Source: VAZQ01 sp963739385
GTDB taxonomy: Bacteria; Pseudomonadota; Alphaproteobacteria; Rhizobiales; Xanthobacteraceae
Direction: 5' to 3'
Assembly: GCA_963739385.1 (NCBI GenBank)
Contig: CAVUAI010000062.1
Location: 62,001 to 126,000, forward strand
Length of the DNA stretch: 64,000 nt
In this document: positions 7,957 to 16,857 of the stretch, in pieces
Layout: each line of letters begins with the position of its first letter
How positions within the stretch are numbered: the stretch's first letter is position 1
Program-made: the position numbers and the translations under genes
The notes under the pieces: generated by a model
Databases searched by the model: none
What the model saw: only the letters and a program-made list of their open reading frames with translations
What the model was told of the DNA's origin: nothing

Positions 7957-8991
7957 CTACTGCTGCAGCGTGACGCCGGCGATCTTGACCGCCTCACCCC
8001 AGAGCGCGATCTCTTTCGCGATGAAGGCCGAAAATGCCGCGGGGCTCGGGTCGGCGGCAGGCTCTACACCTGCCTTCTGCATGTGCTCGACGAATTGCGG
8101 ATCCTTGAGCGCACGAGCGAATTCGCCCGCCATGCGATCGACGATGTCCTTCGGCACGCCCGCTGGCGCCATCATTCCGGTCCAGGACACCATGTCGAAG
8201 CCGGGAAATCCCTGCTCGGCGAGGCTCGGCACGTCCGGTGCCTCGCGGGAACGGGTGGCGCTTGACACCGCCACCATGCGGATCAGCCCGGCGCGCGCCT
8301 GCGGCAGCGCTTCCGAGATTGGCACGAACATGGTCGGGATGTGGCCGGCGATCAGGTCAGTGAGCGCGGGTGCGGTCCCCCGATAGCTCACATTCGTCAT
8401 CTCGAGTCCGGCGCGCTTGAGGAAGAGCGCCATCAAGAGATTGCTCGCGCTGCCGGGCCCGCCGCCGCCGGCATAGGCCAGCTTTTCCTTTTGTGCCTTC
8501 ACGTAGGCGATGAATTCCGGGACATTGTTCACAGCCAATTTCGGATTGACGATCAGCACCTGCGGCGCGATGCCGAACAGGCTGATCGGCGCGAGATCCT
8601 TCACCGGGTCGTAGCCGACCTTCGAGATCGCGGGAAAGATGGCGATCACCGACGTGCTCGCCCACAGCAGTGTGGTGCCGTCCGCCGGCGCACGCGCGAC
8701 CGCCTCGGTGGCGATGATGCCGTTCCCGCCGACGCGGTTCTCGACCACGAACTGTTGACCGAATGCTTCGCTCAGGCGCGAGGCGGCGAGCCGTCCCATC
8801 ACGTCGATATTGCCGCCAGCAGCAAAGGGAACCAGCACCTTCACCGGCCGTTGCGGCCAACCCTGCGAAAGCGCCACGCCGGTGCCGGCGACCAGTGCCA
8901 GCGCGATGAGCGAGTGGCGAATGCCGAGTAGCGAATAGAATGCACGGCTCGCCATTTTACTGCTCGCTGGCCGCCCCTCGCTTTGCGTCAT
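7957..8991 (-). CDS. Bug-family tripartite tricarboxylate transporter receptor
   Basis: The protein has about 344 residues. After a signal peptide comes the Bug/TctC core: WPQRPVKVLVPFAAGGNIDVMGR, then VVENRVGGNGIIATEAVARAPADGTTLLW, then YRGTAPALTDLIAGHIPTMF. Bug proteins bind carboxylates or other small acids in the periplasm and present them to TctAB-type membrane pumps. No tctA/tctB gene lies nearby, so it must use a distant permease or act as a sensor. Its ATG at 8991 overlaps the dksA stop as ATGA, suggesting translational coupling; a second ATG at 8955 gives a more standard signal peptide and is the alternative start. Confidence 0.88.
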   Translation of the reverse strand: MTQSEGRPASSKMASRAFYSLLGIRHSLIALALVAGTGVALSQGWPQRPVKVLVPFAAGGNIDVMGRLAASRLSEAFGQQFVVENRVGGNGIIATEAVARAPADGTTLLWASTSVIAIFPAISKVGYDPVKDLAPISLFGIAPQVLIVNPKLAVNNVPEFIAYVKAQKEKLAYAGGGGPGSASNLLMALFLKRAGLEMTNVSYRGTAPALTDLIAGHIPTMFVPISEALPQARAGLIRMVAVSSATRSREAPDVPSLAEQGFPGFDMVSWTGMMAPAGVPKDIVDRMAGEFARALKDPQFVEHMQKAGVEPAADPSPAAFSAFIAKEIALWGEAVKIAGVTLQQ

Positions 8992-9428
8992 TCGTCGCGA
9001 TAGATGCGCTCGCGACGCTCGTGGCGTTCCTGCGCCTCGACCGAGAGCGTGGCGATGGGGCGCGCCTCGAGCCGCTTGAGCGCGATCGGCTCGCCGGTTT
9101 CCTCGCAATAGCCGTAAGTGCCGTCCTCGAGCCGGGAAAGCGCAGCATCGATCTTGGCGATCAGCTTGCGCTGGCGGTCACGCGCCCGCAACTCGATGGC
9201 CCGGTCGGTCTCGGAGGAGGCGCGGTCGGCGAGATCGGGATGGTTCTCGCTCTCGGCCTGCAGATGCGCCAGTGTCTCTTTGGCCTCTTTGAGGATGTCA
9301 TCCTTCCACGCGAGCAGCTTCTGGCGGAAATATTCCCGCTGGCGCTCATTCATGAAGGGCTCTTTATCGGTAGGTCGGTAGCTCTTGATCTTGTCCAGTA
9401 CTGCGCCGCCATTCTTATGCGAAGACAT
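8988..9428 (-). CDS. dksA: RNA polymerase-binding transcription factor DksA
   Basis: The 146-residue protein has the DksA layout: an N-terminal segment, a coiled-coil (about 30-105) with the RASSETDRAIELRARDRQRKL region, then a zinc-finger-like C-terminus GTYGYCEETGEPIALKRLEARP. Only one cysteine (C109 region) of the classical four remains. Rhizobial and rhodobacterial DksA proteins are known to lack them, so this is normal for the class and implies no redox-sensitive zinc. DksA enters the RNA polymerase secondary channel and, with ppGpp, reshapes rRNA and amino-acid gene expression. It is joined by ATGA to a Bug receptor gene. Confidence 0.92.
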   Translation of the reverse strand: MSSHKNGGAVLDKIKSYRPTDKEPFMNERQREYFRQKLLAWKDDILKEAKETLAHLQAESENHPDLADRASSETDRAIELRARDRQRKLIAKIDAALSRLEDGTYGYCEETGEPIALKRLEARPIATLSVEAQERHERRERIYRDE

Positions 9429-9608
9429 TGCAACCCCGTGCCAAAGCCAGCAAGCGAACCCCCCGCTCGCGGGGCGAGCTTATATCGACCCGCGCGAGGG
9501 TCGACAATAACGGAATTGGGGTGCACGCCGTTTTCGGTGCGGTGCAAAAGGAGCGGCGGTGTCGCAGCCCCGAATTGGCCCCGGCACGCGTGCCACAGGA
9601 CGCCGGCG

Positions 9609-10373
9609 TCACCTCGGGCGCTCGACGTCCCTGATCGATTCGGGGCTGGCGCTCGCGGCCGGAGCCTTCGCGGGGAAGTTGATTCGGAGGTCGGATATTT
9701 CCTCGAGCAAGGCGCGCCCGGCGACCGTGGTCAGGCCGAGGACATGTCCCCCACGCCTTTTGTCGGCAGTCAGAAAATGGAAGTGCCATCCGGCTACGTT
9801 CACCGAGCTCGCGGCCGCCGGAAAGCGAAAGCCGATCAGGGTGCCCCTCACGCCGTCAAGCGTGTGGACGACCTGCTGTTGCTTGATCACTTCGGTCAGC
9901 GGGCGGTACGGCGGAGTTTGCTTGGGCTCGCTGCGAATTTTGATGGACTCGAACCGGCCGTCGATGCGCGCGGCCAGGATGCGCGAAGCGCTGTAGGGCA
10001 GCGCGTCGAGAGTCGCCTCCAACTGGTCCAGAGATTGGCCGCCGGTCACCGCCGCCGAGCCTTGCCCGCGGAAAGCCGCGACCACGGCAAACGGGGTACG
10101 CTCCGACTTTGAGACCAGCTCGGCCCGACCGTCGGTCTTGCCGCGATAGACCCGGCCATCAAGCACCATCATCTCGCCGTCGGCGCCGTTGAAGGTGCCC
10201 AATCCGAAGTTCCCGTGGCGGAGCAGTTCACCGACCGAGATGTCGCCGTCGTAGCCGCCCGCCAAAAGGCTGGAGATGGTGGAAACCTGGTACACCTCGG
10301 CGGCGCGTCCGGGGAGGCTGACGGCGGAAAGAAGGACGAGCGCAAGCACGCGCCGAACCAGCAGGCGAACCAT
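9609..10373 (-). CDS. budA: Alpha-acetolactate decarboxylase, exported form
   Basis: The 254-residue protein has a Sec signal peptide (about 1-24, ending GRA-AEV). The acetolactate decarboxylase core follows: YQVSTISSLLAGGYDGD, GTFNGADGEMMVLDG, and GWHFHFLTADKRRGGH, whose H197, H199 and H210 have the zinc-ligand spacing of the family. The enzyme turns 2-acetolactate into acetoin plus carbon dioxide. AAGGAG seven bases before the ATG at 10373 fixes the start; the longer frame upstream is spurious. No acetolactate synthase (budB) lies nearby, so the substrate must come from elsewhere or be scavenged outside the membrane. An exported enzyme is uncommon in proteobacteria. Confidence 0.87.
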   Translation of the reverse strand: MVRLLVRRVLALVLLSAVSLPGRAAEVYQVSTISSLLAGGYDGDISVGELLRHGNFGLGTFNGADGEMMVLDGRVYRGKTDGRAELVSKSERTPFAVVAAFRGQGSAAVTGGQSLDQLEATLDALPYSASRILAARIDGRFESIKIRSEPKQTPPYRPLTEVIKQQQVVHTLDGVRGTLIGFRFPAAASSVNVAGWHFHFLTADKRRGGHVLGLTTVAGRALLEEISDLRINFPAKAPAASASPESIRDVERPR

Positions 10374-10492
10374 GAACAGCTCCTTGATGGTGGAGACGGC
10401 GGCTTGCCCCAAACGCGCCAGCGGGTCAACCGGCAGCACATTATCCCGCGCTGCCACAGCGCCGCGTGTCCGACCGGCACATGACGCAAACG

Positions 10493-10987
10493 TCAGGCCG
10501 GTGCATCCGGGGTGAATTTCAGCGCCACGCCGTTCATGCAGTAACGCAGACCCGTCGGTGGCGGCCCGTCCTCGAACACGTGGCCCAGGTGTCCGCCGCA
10601 GCGCCGGCAATGTACCTCGGTGCGCGGCAGCAGAAGGGTGCGATCGACCTCGGTGCCGATGGCATTCGGCAATGGCCGGTAGAAGCTAGGCCATCCGGTC
10701 TTGCTGTCGTATTTCGTCTCGGAAGAGAACAATGGGAGATCGCAGCCGGCGCATGAGAAGATGCCCTTGCCATGTTCATGATTGAGCGGGCTCGAGCCTG
10801 GTCGCTCGGTGTGGTGACGGCGCAGCACGTCGTATTGCGCCTTGGTCAGAATGCGCCGCCACTCGCTATCGCTCTTTTCGATTTCGAACGAACCGGCGGC
10901 CTCGACATTCGCGCCCAGCAACCAGCGCAAGCCAACGATCACCGCGAGTGCACCCACACCCCCAAGGAGGAGACGACGATCGAGCAT
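10493..10987 (-). CDS. msrB: Peptide-methionine (R)-S-oxide reductase MsrB, membrane-anchored or exported
   Basis: The 164-residue protein has an N-terminal twin-arginine-like hydrophobic leader (MLDRRLLLGG, helix to about 25). The SelR domain follows: zinc-binding pairs C79/C82 (CAGC) and C127/C130 (CRRC), the GWPSFYRP segment, and catalytic C150 in GLRYCMNGVAL. It reduces methionine-R-sulfoxide in proteins, here apparently in the periplasm. Its ATG lies 5 bp after the msrA stop, so the two form one operon covering both sulfoxide stereoisomers. The start at 11011 would add eight unlikely residues. Confidence 0.92.
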   Translation of the reverse strand: MLDRRLLLGGVGALAVIVGLRWLLGANVEAAGSFEIEKSDSEWRRILTKAQYDVLRRHHTERPGSSPLNHEHGKGIFSCAGCDLPLFSSETKYDSKTGWPSFYRPLPNAIGTEVDRTLLLPRTEVHCRRCGGHLGHVFEDGPPPTGLRYCMNGVALKFTPDAPA

Positions 10988-10992
10988 CGCAT

Positions 10993-11622
10993 CTAGTCCT
11001 TCTTGCCCCACAGCTCATCGAGCCGGGCATCGCGCCCGCAGCTGTAGCGATAGAACCGGTAGCGGATCGGGTTCTTCACATAGTAATCCTGATGGTATTC
11101 CTCGGCCTTGTAGAACGGTCCCGTCGCGACGATTTCGGTCTGGATCGGTTCGCGGAAGCGTTTGGCGACCTCGGCCTTGGAGGCTTCCGCCAGCCGGCGC
11201 TGCTCGTCATCGCGGTAGAAGATCGCGCTGCGGTACTGGTCGCCGCGATCGCAGAACTGGCGATCCTTCGCCAAAGGATCGACATTGTGCCAGAAGACGT
11301 CGAGCAGCTTCTGGTAGCTTACCTTCGCCGGATCATACACGATTTCGACCGCCTCGGTGTGGCCGGTGCCGCCGCGCGAGACCTCTTCATAGCTGGGATT
11401 GGCGGTGCGGCCACCGGTGTAGCCGGAGGTGGTGCTGATCACCCCGTCGACCTTGTCGAAATCGGACTCCACGCACCAGAAGCAGCCCGCGGCAAAGATC
11501 GCGGTGGCGGTCGGCTGCGGCGCGGCCCCCTGCCCTGCGGCCCCCGCCACGAGGCCGAGCCATAGCGTCAGACCGAGGCCCAGCGGGTAGTTGATAGGAT
11601 GCCGCACGACAGGACGCCGCAT
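10993..11622 (-). CDS. msrA: Peptide-methionine (S)-S-oxide reductase MsrA, exported
   Basis: The 209-residue protein has a signal sequence (about 1-30) and the MsrA hallmark GCFWCVE with catalytic C47. TGHTEAVEIVYDP and a late Cys (C195 in YSCGRDAR) suited to resolving the sulfenic acid follow. It reduces methionine-S-sulfoxide and complements the adjacent MsrB. A GGAGG box is 5 bases from the ATG. Both reductases appear exported, which suggests repair of oxidised envelope proteins; the electron donor for periplasmic use is not encoded in the window. Confidence 0.93.
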   Translation of the reverse strand: MRRPVVRHPINYPLGLGLTLWLGLVAGAAGQGAAPQPTATAIFAAGCFWCVESDFDKVDGVISTTSGYTGGRTANPSYEEVSRGGTGHTEAVEIVYDPAKVSYQKLLDVFWHNVDPLAKDRQFCDRGDQYRSAIFYRDDEQRRLAEASKAEVAKRFREPIQTEIVATGPFYKAEEYHQDYYVKNPIRYRFYRYSCGRDARLDELWGKKD

Positions 11623-11728
11623 GCTGTCCTCCAGCGTGGCGCGGAGAGGCGAACGCCGTCTGACTATACGGCGTTCGCGGTCGCCGGTCGCTCACGTTCA
11701 TGCGATGACGGCGTGAGCCGGAGCGCGC

Positions 11729-13243
11729 TCAGTTGAAGCGCGGCGACTTGCCCAAATAGAACTTGCGCATCTCGCCGCGGTACTTCTCCATCTCCGCGCG
11801 GTTGAGCTCGGGATCAGGCTTGGTGTCGGGCGGCAGCAGCGAGAAGTACGGTGTCTTCTTCGACTCGACCTCGAACTCGGCGCGCGCCTTCTGCAGCAGC
11901 TCCGGCGACGTCAGGAGGTCGATGATCGACGCCGCCAGCACCTTGGCGCCGGCGACCTGGCCCTTGTGCGAGATAGAGCTGACCGGCGTCACCGCCGCCT
12001 TCCACTCGTGATATTCAATGCCCGGAACCGATGAAGGAAAGTTCACGCTTCCGGCCGGCACTACCCAGGACACGTCGCCGTTGTCGTTGGACGAACTGGC
12101 CTGGGCGCGCCCGCCGAGCGGAATCGGCGCCGTGCGCAGCCCGACCACCGGCTTCTCCGCTGCCTTCTGAAAGTCGCGCGCGAAATTGATCTCGGCCTCG
12201 GTCCATTTTGGCATGCCGACCACGTCGATGTTCTTCTGAACGGCCTCCGCGATCGCACGATTGACGAGCTGCGGCCAGGCGGAGGCGGCGTATTTGACGT
12301 CCCAGGTCGTGCCGGTCATCAGGGCAGCACCTTCGGCGATCTTCAGGAGCTTGTCGTAGGTCTCCTTCGCCGCCGGCATGCTGGCATCGCGCACGAACCA
12401 CCAGATTTGACCCTTGTCGGGAATGATGTTGGGCTGAATGCCCCCGAACGTGATGGTGCGGTGTGCGCGATAGGTCGGGCGCAGGTGCTCGCGCAGCTTG
12501 TCGAAACCGATATCCATCAGTTGGATGGCGTCGACCGCGTCCTTGCCGTCCCAGGGATTGACGGCGCCGTGGGCGGTCTTGCCGTGGAAGGTGAAGACCG
12601 AGCTGATCGCCGCGTAGTTCTGCACGCCGTAGCCGGTGGCGAGGGTGTCGCGGATATGCAGGTAGATGATGGCATCGACGTCCTTGAAATAGCCGGCGCG
12701 CACGAGATAGGGACGACTGCCCAACTGCTCCTCGGCCGGCCCGAACGAAATCGCCACCGTGCCGGGAATGTTGTGGCGCTGCATGACCTTCTTGACGGCA
12801 AAGGCGGCGAGCGAGGCCACGCCACCGTGAGTGTTGTGGCCTTCCATGTGGCCCGGACCATCCTTCACCAGCGGCTTGCGCTCGTAGGTGCCCGGCGTCT
12901 GCGAGCCGCCGGGCAGCGCGTCGACCTCGGTCACGATGGCGATCTTCGGCCGGCCGCTGCCGTACTCCGCCCAGAGATTGGTCTGCATGTCCGCGCCGCC
13001 CAGCTCCACCTTGAAACCGGCCGCCGTCAGGGTGTCCTTCAGAAGCTTCGTGCTTTCGAATTCCTGCATCCCGAGTTCGCCGAAATAGAAGATCGCGTCG
13101 CTGATGTCGGTCATCTGCTGCGCGTTGCGATCGACGACCTCGAATGCGAGCTGCTTGCGCTCGTCGGCGGTGACGGCGCCGGGAAGCGAAACAAGGAGAC
13201 CCACCGACAGAATGCCGCTCCACCAACGCGTCCTCGCCTGCAT
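11729..13243 (-). CDS. Exported M20 amidohydrolase, AbgB-like
   Basis: The 504-residue protein has a clear signal peptide (MQARTRWWSGILSVGLLVSLPGAVTA). The M20 di-metal hydrolase core shows TEVDALPGGSQ (107-115), EGHNTHGG (134-141, metal ligands) and GPAEEQLGSRPYL (catalytic Glu about 171). FTFHGKTAHGA marks the dimerisation domain and GGRAQASSSNDNGDVSWVVP is near the end, as in AbgB/aminoacylases. The family cleaves amides such as p-aminobenzoyl-glutamate or N-acyl amino acids. AbgB relatives are usually cytoplasmic, so the leader is notable. The start at 13243 has GGAG 7 bases upstream; upstream ATGs (13255) lack this. The gene ends a minus-strand series with msrAB. Confidence 0.85.
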   Translation of the reverse strand: MQARTRWWSGILSVGLLVSLPGAVTADERKQLAFEVVDRNAQQMTDISDAIFYFGELGMQEFESTKLLKDTLTAAGFKVELGGADMQTNLWAEYGSGRPKIAIVTEVDALPGGSQTPGTYERKPLVKDGPGHMEGHNTHGGVASLAAFAVKKVMQRHNIPGTVAISFGPAEEQLGSRPYLVRAGYFKDVDAIIYLHIRDTLATGYGVQNYAAISSVFTFHGKTAHGAVNPWDGKDAVDAIQLMDIGFDKLREHLRPTYRAHRTITFGGIQPNIIPDKGQIWWFVRDASMPAAKETYDKLLKIAEGAALMTGTTWDVKYAASAWPQLVNRAIAEAVQKNIDVVGMPKWTEAEINFARDFQKAAEKPVVGLRTAPIPLGGRAQASSSNDNGDVSWVVPAGSVNFPSSVPGIEYHEWKAAVTPVSSISHKGQVAGAKVLAASIIDLLTSPELLQKARAEFEVESKKTPYFSLLPPDTKPDPELNRAEMEKYRGEMRKFYLGKSPRFN

Positions 13244-13358
13244 CGCCCTCTCCATCCAATTGCACGGCCGAAGCGGCCGCTCGCCGAACAAAGACGGTAC
13301 GCCACGCTTGCGCAGCCAACAAGTTTTGCGCGACAGCTCTGGCATGCGATTTTTTGTG

Positions 13359-13391
13359 CTGGTGTGGCGGTTCAGAAGTCCGCATCATTTT
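13359..13391. repeat. Left arm of repeat A, interrupted copy
   Basis: Thirty-two of 33 bases match 2394-2426 (CTGGTGTGGC instead of CTAGTGTGGC). Similarity stops abruptly after catcatttt, where the intact copy continues into its loop. The matching right part resumes at 19800. The 13392-13682 stretch between this arm and the next gene shows no recognisable feature. Confidence 0.85.
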
Positions 13392-13682
13392 GGCAGCTCC
13401 AGACACGCCGCCAACCGCTTGGCGAACAATTTCCCGCGACGCGTCGCCTTCATCCGAGTGATCGTCGATGCCCTGAACCACAAGACCGATCCCCGCTGCG
13501 GCCCGACTACGCCGAGCTTGCGCACGCCGCTTACCGGTCGAACCGCTCGATTCAGAACAATTCAGGTCTGCCCCAAGGACCGGCTGACCCTTCCCCGGCA
13601 GGCTCCTGATGCGTCAGACCGCCCGCGCCCGGTGGTCCCTCGGTGGTATGATCGGCGGCGGCCTTCTGGGAGGGAGCCCCCC

Positions 13683-14678
13683 ATGTCCGGCATGAGGCGG
13701 CGGGAGTTCGTCAGCCTTCTCGGCAGTGCGGCAGCGTGGCCGATCACGGCAGGGGCGCAGCAGCAGGAACGGATGCGACGCCTTGGCGTGCTCATGGGCT
13801 TCGCCGAGCGCGACGAGGTCTGGCAATCCTACCTGACGTCCTTCAAGCGGGCGCTCCAAGAGCTTGGATGGACCGAAGACCGCAACCTGCGGATTTATTA
13901 TCGGTGGCCCGGGGAAAACACTGAACGTACCCGGATGGCAGCCGAGGAATTGGTCGCGCTGGCACCCGATCTATTATTCGTCACAACAAATCCAGCATTG
14001 TCTGCCGCAATGCAGGCAACCCGAAACATTCCGATCGTCTTTACGTGGGTGTCCGATTCAGTCGGAAGCGGCTTCGTCGCGAGCTTGGCGCACCCGGGAG
14101 GGAACGTCACCGGCTTTCACAATTTTGAGCCCTCGATGGGTGGGAAATGGCTAGAGGTACTTAGAGAGGTCGCCCCCGATGTGCGTCGGGTAGCAGTGCT
14201 TTATGTCCCGGAAGTAGCCGCAAACATCGCTCTTCTGCGAGCGGCCGAAGCTGCATCCTTTGCATTGGGAATAACAGTGGTACCGGCGGCCGTGCGCGAG
14301 GCTGCTGATGTCGATCAGGTTCTCACCGTGTTTGCGAGCGAAGGAAACGGAGGCCTTATCGTAACGCCAAGTCCGCTCACCGGCACGAGACGTGATGTTA
14401 TTATTGGGGCGGCCGCTCGGCTACATTTGCCGGCGATCTATTCTTTCGGATTTTATTCCGCCAGCGGCGGTTTGCTGTCTTATGGAATTGACCAACTGGA
14501 ATCAGTTCGGGGGTCGGCATCATATGTCGACCGCGTCTTGCGCGGGACAAAGCCGGGTGAACTCCCGGTACAACTGCCTACCAAATTCCAACTGGTGATA
14601 AACCTCAAGACTGCCAAGGCTCTTGGCCTCACAATCCCGGAGTCCGTCCTCTTGCGCGCCGACGAGGTGATCGAATGA
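13683..14678 (+). CDS. ABC_sub_bind family solute-binding protein 1
   Basis: The 331-residue protein opens with a twin-arginine-like leader (MRRREFVSLLGSAAAWPITAGAQQ) and has the ABC_sub_bind (PF04392-type) fold: RRLGVLMGFAE, ELGWTEDRNLRIYYRW, PDLLFVTTNPALSAAMQATRNIPIVF, VASLAHPGGNVTG, and a terminal LPTKFQLVINLKTAKALGL. Relatives bind aromatic amino acids or other small ligands. Rhizobial genomes carry many such genes without permeases, and none lies here. A GGGAGGGAG box precedes the ATG at 13683. Its last four bases overlap the next gene as ATGA. Codon use is less GC-rich than the neighbours, suggesting transfer. Confidence 0.88.
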   Translation: MSGMRRREFVSLLGSAAAWPITAGAQQQERMRRLGVLMGFAERDEVWQSYLTSFKRALQELGWTEDRNLRIYYRWPGENTERTRMAAEELVALAPDLLFVTTNPALSAAMQATRNIPIVFTWVSDSVGSGFVASLAHPGGNVTGFHNFEPSMGGKWLEVLREVAPDVRRVAVLYVPEVAANIALLRAAEAASFALGITVVPAAVREAADVDQVLTVFASEGNGGLIVTPSPLTGTRRDVIIGAAARLHLPAIYSFGFYSASGGLLSYGIDQLESVRGSASYVDRVLRGTKPGELPVQLPTKFQLVINLKTAKALGLTIPESVLLRADEVIE

Positions 14679-15655
14679 GGCGGCGGAAGTTCATCACGCT
14701 GATAGGCGGCGCGGCCGCGTGGCCGCTCTCGGCGCGCGCACAACAGGCAGGAAAACTACCAATCATTGGTTTGTTGGGCCCGACTTCGGCGGCTGCAGGG
14801 GTCCCAAGGACTAACGTCTTTGTGAGCCGGTTGCGGCAACTCGGCTGGATTGAAGGTAGCACCGTCGCAATTGAATATCGTTGGGCGGAAGGCCGATACG
14901 AGCGCTTTGCCGAGGTCGCCGCAGAATTTGTCCGTCTTAAGGTTGACGTCATTGTAACGGCGGCAACTGCACCGGTGTTGGCCGCGAAGCAGGCGACGTC
15001 GGTCATACCGATTGTCTTTGTCATGTCGGGAGATCCGGTTGGCAGCGGACTCGTTGCGAGTTTGGCGCGTCCCGGCGGCAACGTCACGGGCTCTTCGTTA
15101 CAGCAGGCCGAGCTTTCTTCAAAGCGCCTTGAAATCCTGCGCGAGATCGCACCTAGCGTGCGTCGTTTAGCGATTATGGGCAATGTTAGCAGTCCTTTGA
15201 TCGCTGCCGAGATGCGAGAGGCTCAGTCAACGGCACTCAGGCTCGGCCTCGAAGTCGGTTTGTTGGAAATCAGACAGGCCGACGACATTCCATTGGCCTT
15301 TAAGACGGCGCTGAACGACCGTGCGGATGCGGTGTATGTCTGTGCTGATCCGCTTACAGGCACAAACCGACTTCGAATTGTCAGCTTGGCGCAGGCGGCG
15401 CGCCTAGCAACAGTGTTTGGTGAACGCGAATTCGTCGAGGCCGGCGGCTTGATATCATACGGGCCGAACATTCCGGATCTTTTTCGACGTGCTGCCGAGC
15501 TAGTGGACAAGATCCTGCGCGGCACCAATCCCGCCGATATTCCAGTTGAGCAACCGACCAAGTTCGACCTCATGATCAATCTCAAGACGGCAAAAGTGCA
15601 TGGTATCGACGTGCCGCCCGCGCTACTCGCCCGCGCCGACGAGGTGATCGAATGA
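14675..15655 (+). CDS. ABC_sub_bind family solute-binding protein 2
   Basis: The 326-residue protein is clearly paralogous to the genes at 13683 and 18800: leader MRRRKFITLIGGAAAWPLSARAQQ, then LRQLGWIEGSTVAIEYRWAEGRYERF, ATSVIPIVFVMSGDPVGSGLVASLARPGGNVTG, and terminal PTKFDLMINLKTAK...LLARADEVIE. The start ATG overlaps the stop of gene 1 (ATGA), so translation is probably coupled. Its own end, GATCGAATGAG, again makes an ATGA that would start a third tandem copy, but an IS110-type transposase gene begins there instead. The ligand is unknown. Confidence 0.88.
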   Translation: MRRRKFITLIGGAAAWPLSARAQQAGKLPIIGLLGPTSAAAGVPRTNVFVSRLRQLGWIEGSTVAIEYRWAEGRYERFAEVAAEFVRLKVDVIVTAATAPVLAAKQATSVIPIVFVMSGDPVGSGLVASLARPGGNVTGSSLQQAELSSKRLEILREIAPSVRRLAIMGNVSSPLIAAEMREAQSTALRLGLEVGLLEIRQADDIPLAFKTALNDRADAVYVCADPLTGTNRLRIVSLAQAARLATVFGEREFVEAGGLISYGPNIPDLFRRAAELVDKILRGTNPADIPVEQPTKFDLMINLKTAKVHGIDVPPALLARADEVIE

Positions 15656-15672
15656 GCAACTGTGTTGTTGGC

Positions 15673-16611
15673 TCAGTTGGATTGCGGCTGCCACGCAGCA
15701 TTATCGCGGAGCATAGCGTTGAGGGTAGTGATCATTTTTCGCATGACGGCAACGATAATGACCTTGGATTTCTTGTTGGCGTGGGCAAGACGGTTGGAGA
15801 AGGTCTTGAGAGCGGGATTGTATCGGCTTGCGCTGAGGGCTGCCATGTAGAGGACATTACGGATCGGCATCCGACCGCCGTAGATACTGCGGTGTCCCCT
15901 GAGCTTGCCACTGTCGAAGTCGTATGGTGCGAGACCGACGAGGGCGGCGATCTGCTTGCGGCTCATCTTCCCGAGTTCTGGCAGCAGGGCGATGAGCGTG
16001 AAGGCCAGCACCGGGCCGACGCCCGGCATCGAGGTGAGCAGCTCATAGAGCTGAGCGAAAGCAGCATTGGTGGCGACCATTTCGGCCAAGCGCTTGTCGA
16101 GGAGGCGGATATCGGCCTCCAGTCGGACCAGGCGGCGTTTGCTGAGCCGCCTGAGCATGGCATCTTCGAGATGAGCTGCCTGGTTCTCGACGGCGACATG
16201 CTCGTCACACAGCTGTCTCCGCATGGTGACGACCTCGGCGAGCCTTTCGACCGCGCCGTCCCGTTGCACAACTCGTGTCGGCATGATGGCAACATACTCC
16301 GCGATCAGTCGTGCATCGAGGCGATCGTTCTTGGCCAGGACGCCGCGGGCGCGGGCGAACTGACGAAGCTTGTTCGGGTTGATACGTCGCACCGACAGTC
16401 CGGCCGCGAGCAAGGCACAGATGATACCACGCTCGTAACCGCCGCTCGGCTCAAGGCCAATTGCGCAGACCGCGAGCGGGCGCAACCTTGCGACCAGCTC
16501 GGCCCAGCCGGCGGTATCGTTACTCACCGAAAAGAACCAGCCCTCAGGCAGCACCACCACGTCCAGGCGGTCCTTCGACACGTCAATGCCGCCATAGGAA
16601 AGCTTTTCCAT
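15673..16611 (-). CDS. IS110-family transposase
   Basis: The 312-residue protein has the RuvC-like DEDD catalytic set of IS110/IS1111 enzymes: D10 in YGGIDVSKD, E54 in GLEPSGG, D96 and D99 in AKNDRLDARLIAEYV. The C-terminal half carries the Transposase_20 segment (LTSMPGVGPVLAFTLIA...ALVGLAPYDFDSGKLRGHRSIYGGR), with the serine region proposed to take part in catalysis. It starts at ATG 16611; the longer upstream frame is not convincing. Family members use a bridge RNA made from the element end and have no obvious terminal inverted repeats, so I could not fix the boundaries. It appears intact and lies head-on to the ABC_sub_bind gene that it follows by 17 bp. Confidence 0.9.
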   Translation of the reverse strand: MEKLSYGGIDVSKDRLDVVVLPEGWFFSVSNDTAGWAELVARLRPLAVCAIGLEPSGGYERGIICALLAAGLSVRRINPNKLRQFARARGVLAKNDRLDARLIAEYVAIMPTRVVQRDGAVERLAEVVTMRRQLCDEHVAVENQAAHLEDAMLRRLSKRRLVRLEADIRLLDKRLAEMVATNAAFAQLYELLTSMPGVGPVLAFTLIALLPELGKMSRKQIAALVGLAPYDFDSGKLRGHRSIYGGRMPIRNVLYMAALSASRYNPALKTFSNRLAHANKKSKVIIVAVMRKMITTLNAMLRDNAAWQPQSN

Positions 16612-16857
16612 CTTCGTATCCCATCCTTGCTGATGCGGGCTCGTGCCCAGGCAACTGTGCGGGTATGGAAGAAGCGACTGGAGCACCAAGCTCATTCGCG
16701 GTCTAACTTCCGAGGCGCCTGCGGGCTTCCGGTCGCGACGAGGGCCGAATGTATGATTTCGACCTTCGTCACCCCTCACAATGCTCCTTTCTCGACATAC
16801 AAGGCGTCACGACGTGGATTGGCGTGGAGACCTTCCGAGGTGACAGGGAGATCGGTG

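Noticed and set aside
13359..13391. Repeat arm as a Rho-independent terminator of the amidohydrolase gene's neighbour
   Set aside because: It is only half of a palindrome and its partner is 6.4 kb away, so it cannot form the hairpin by itself.
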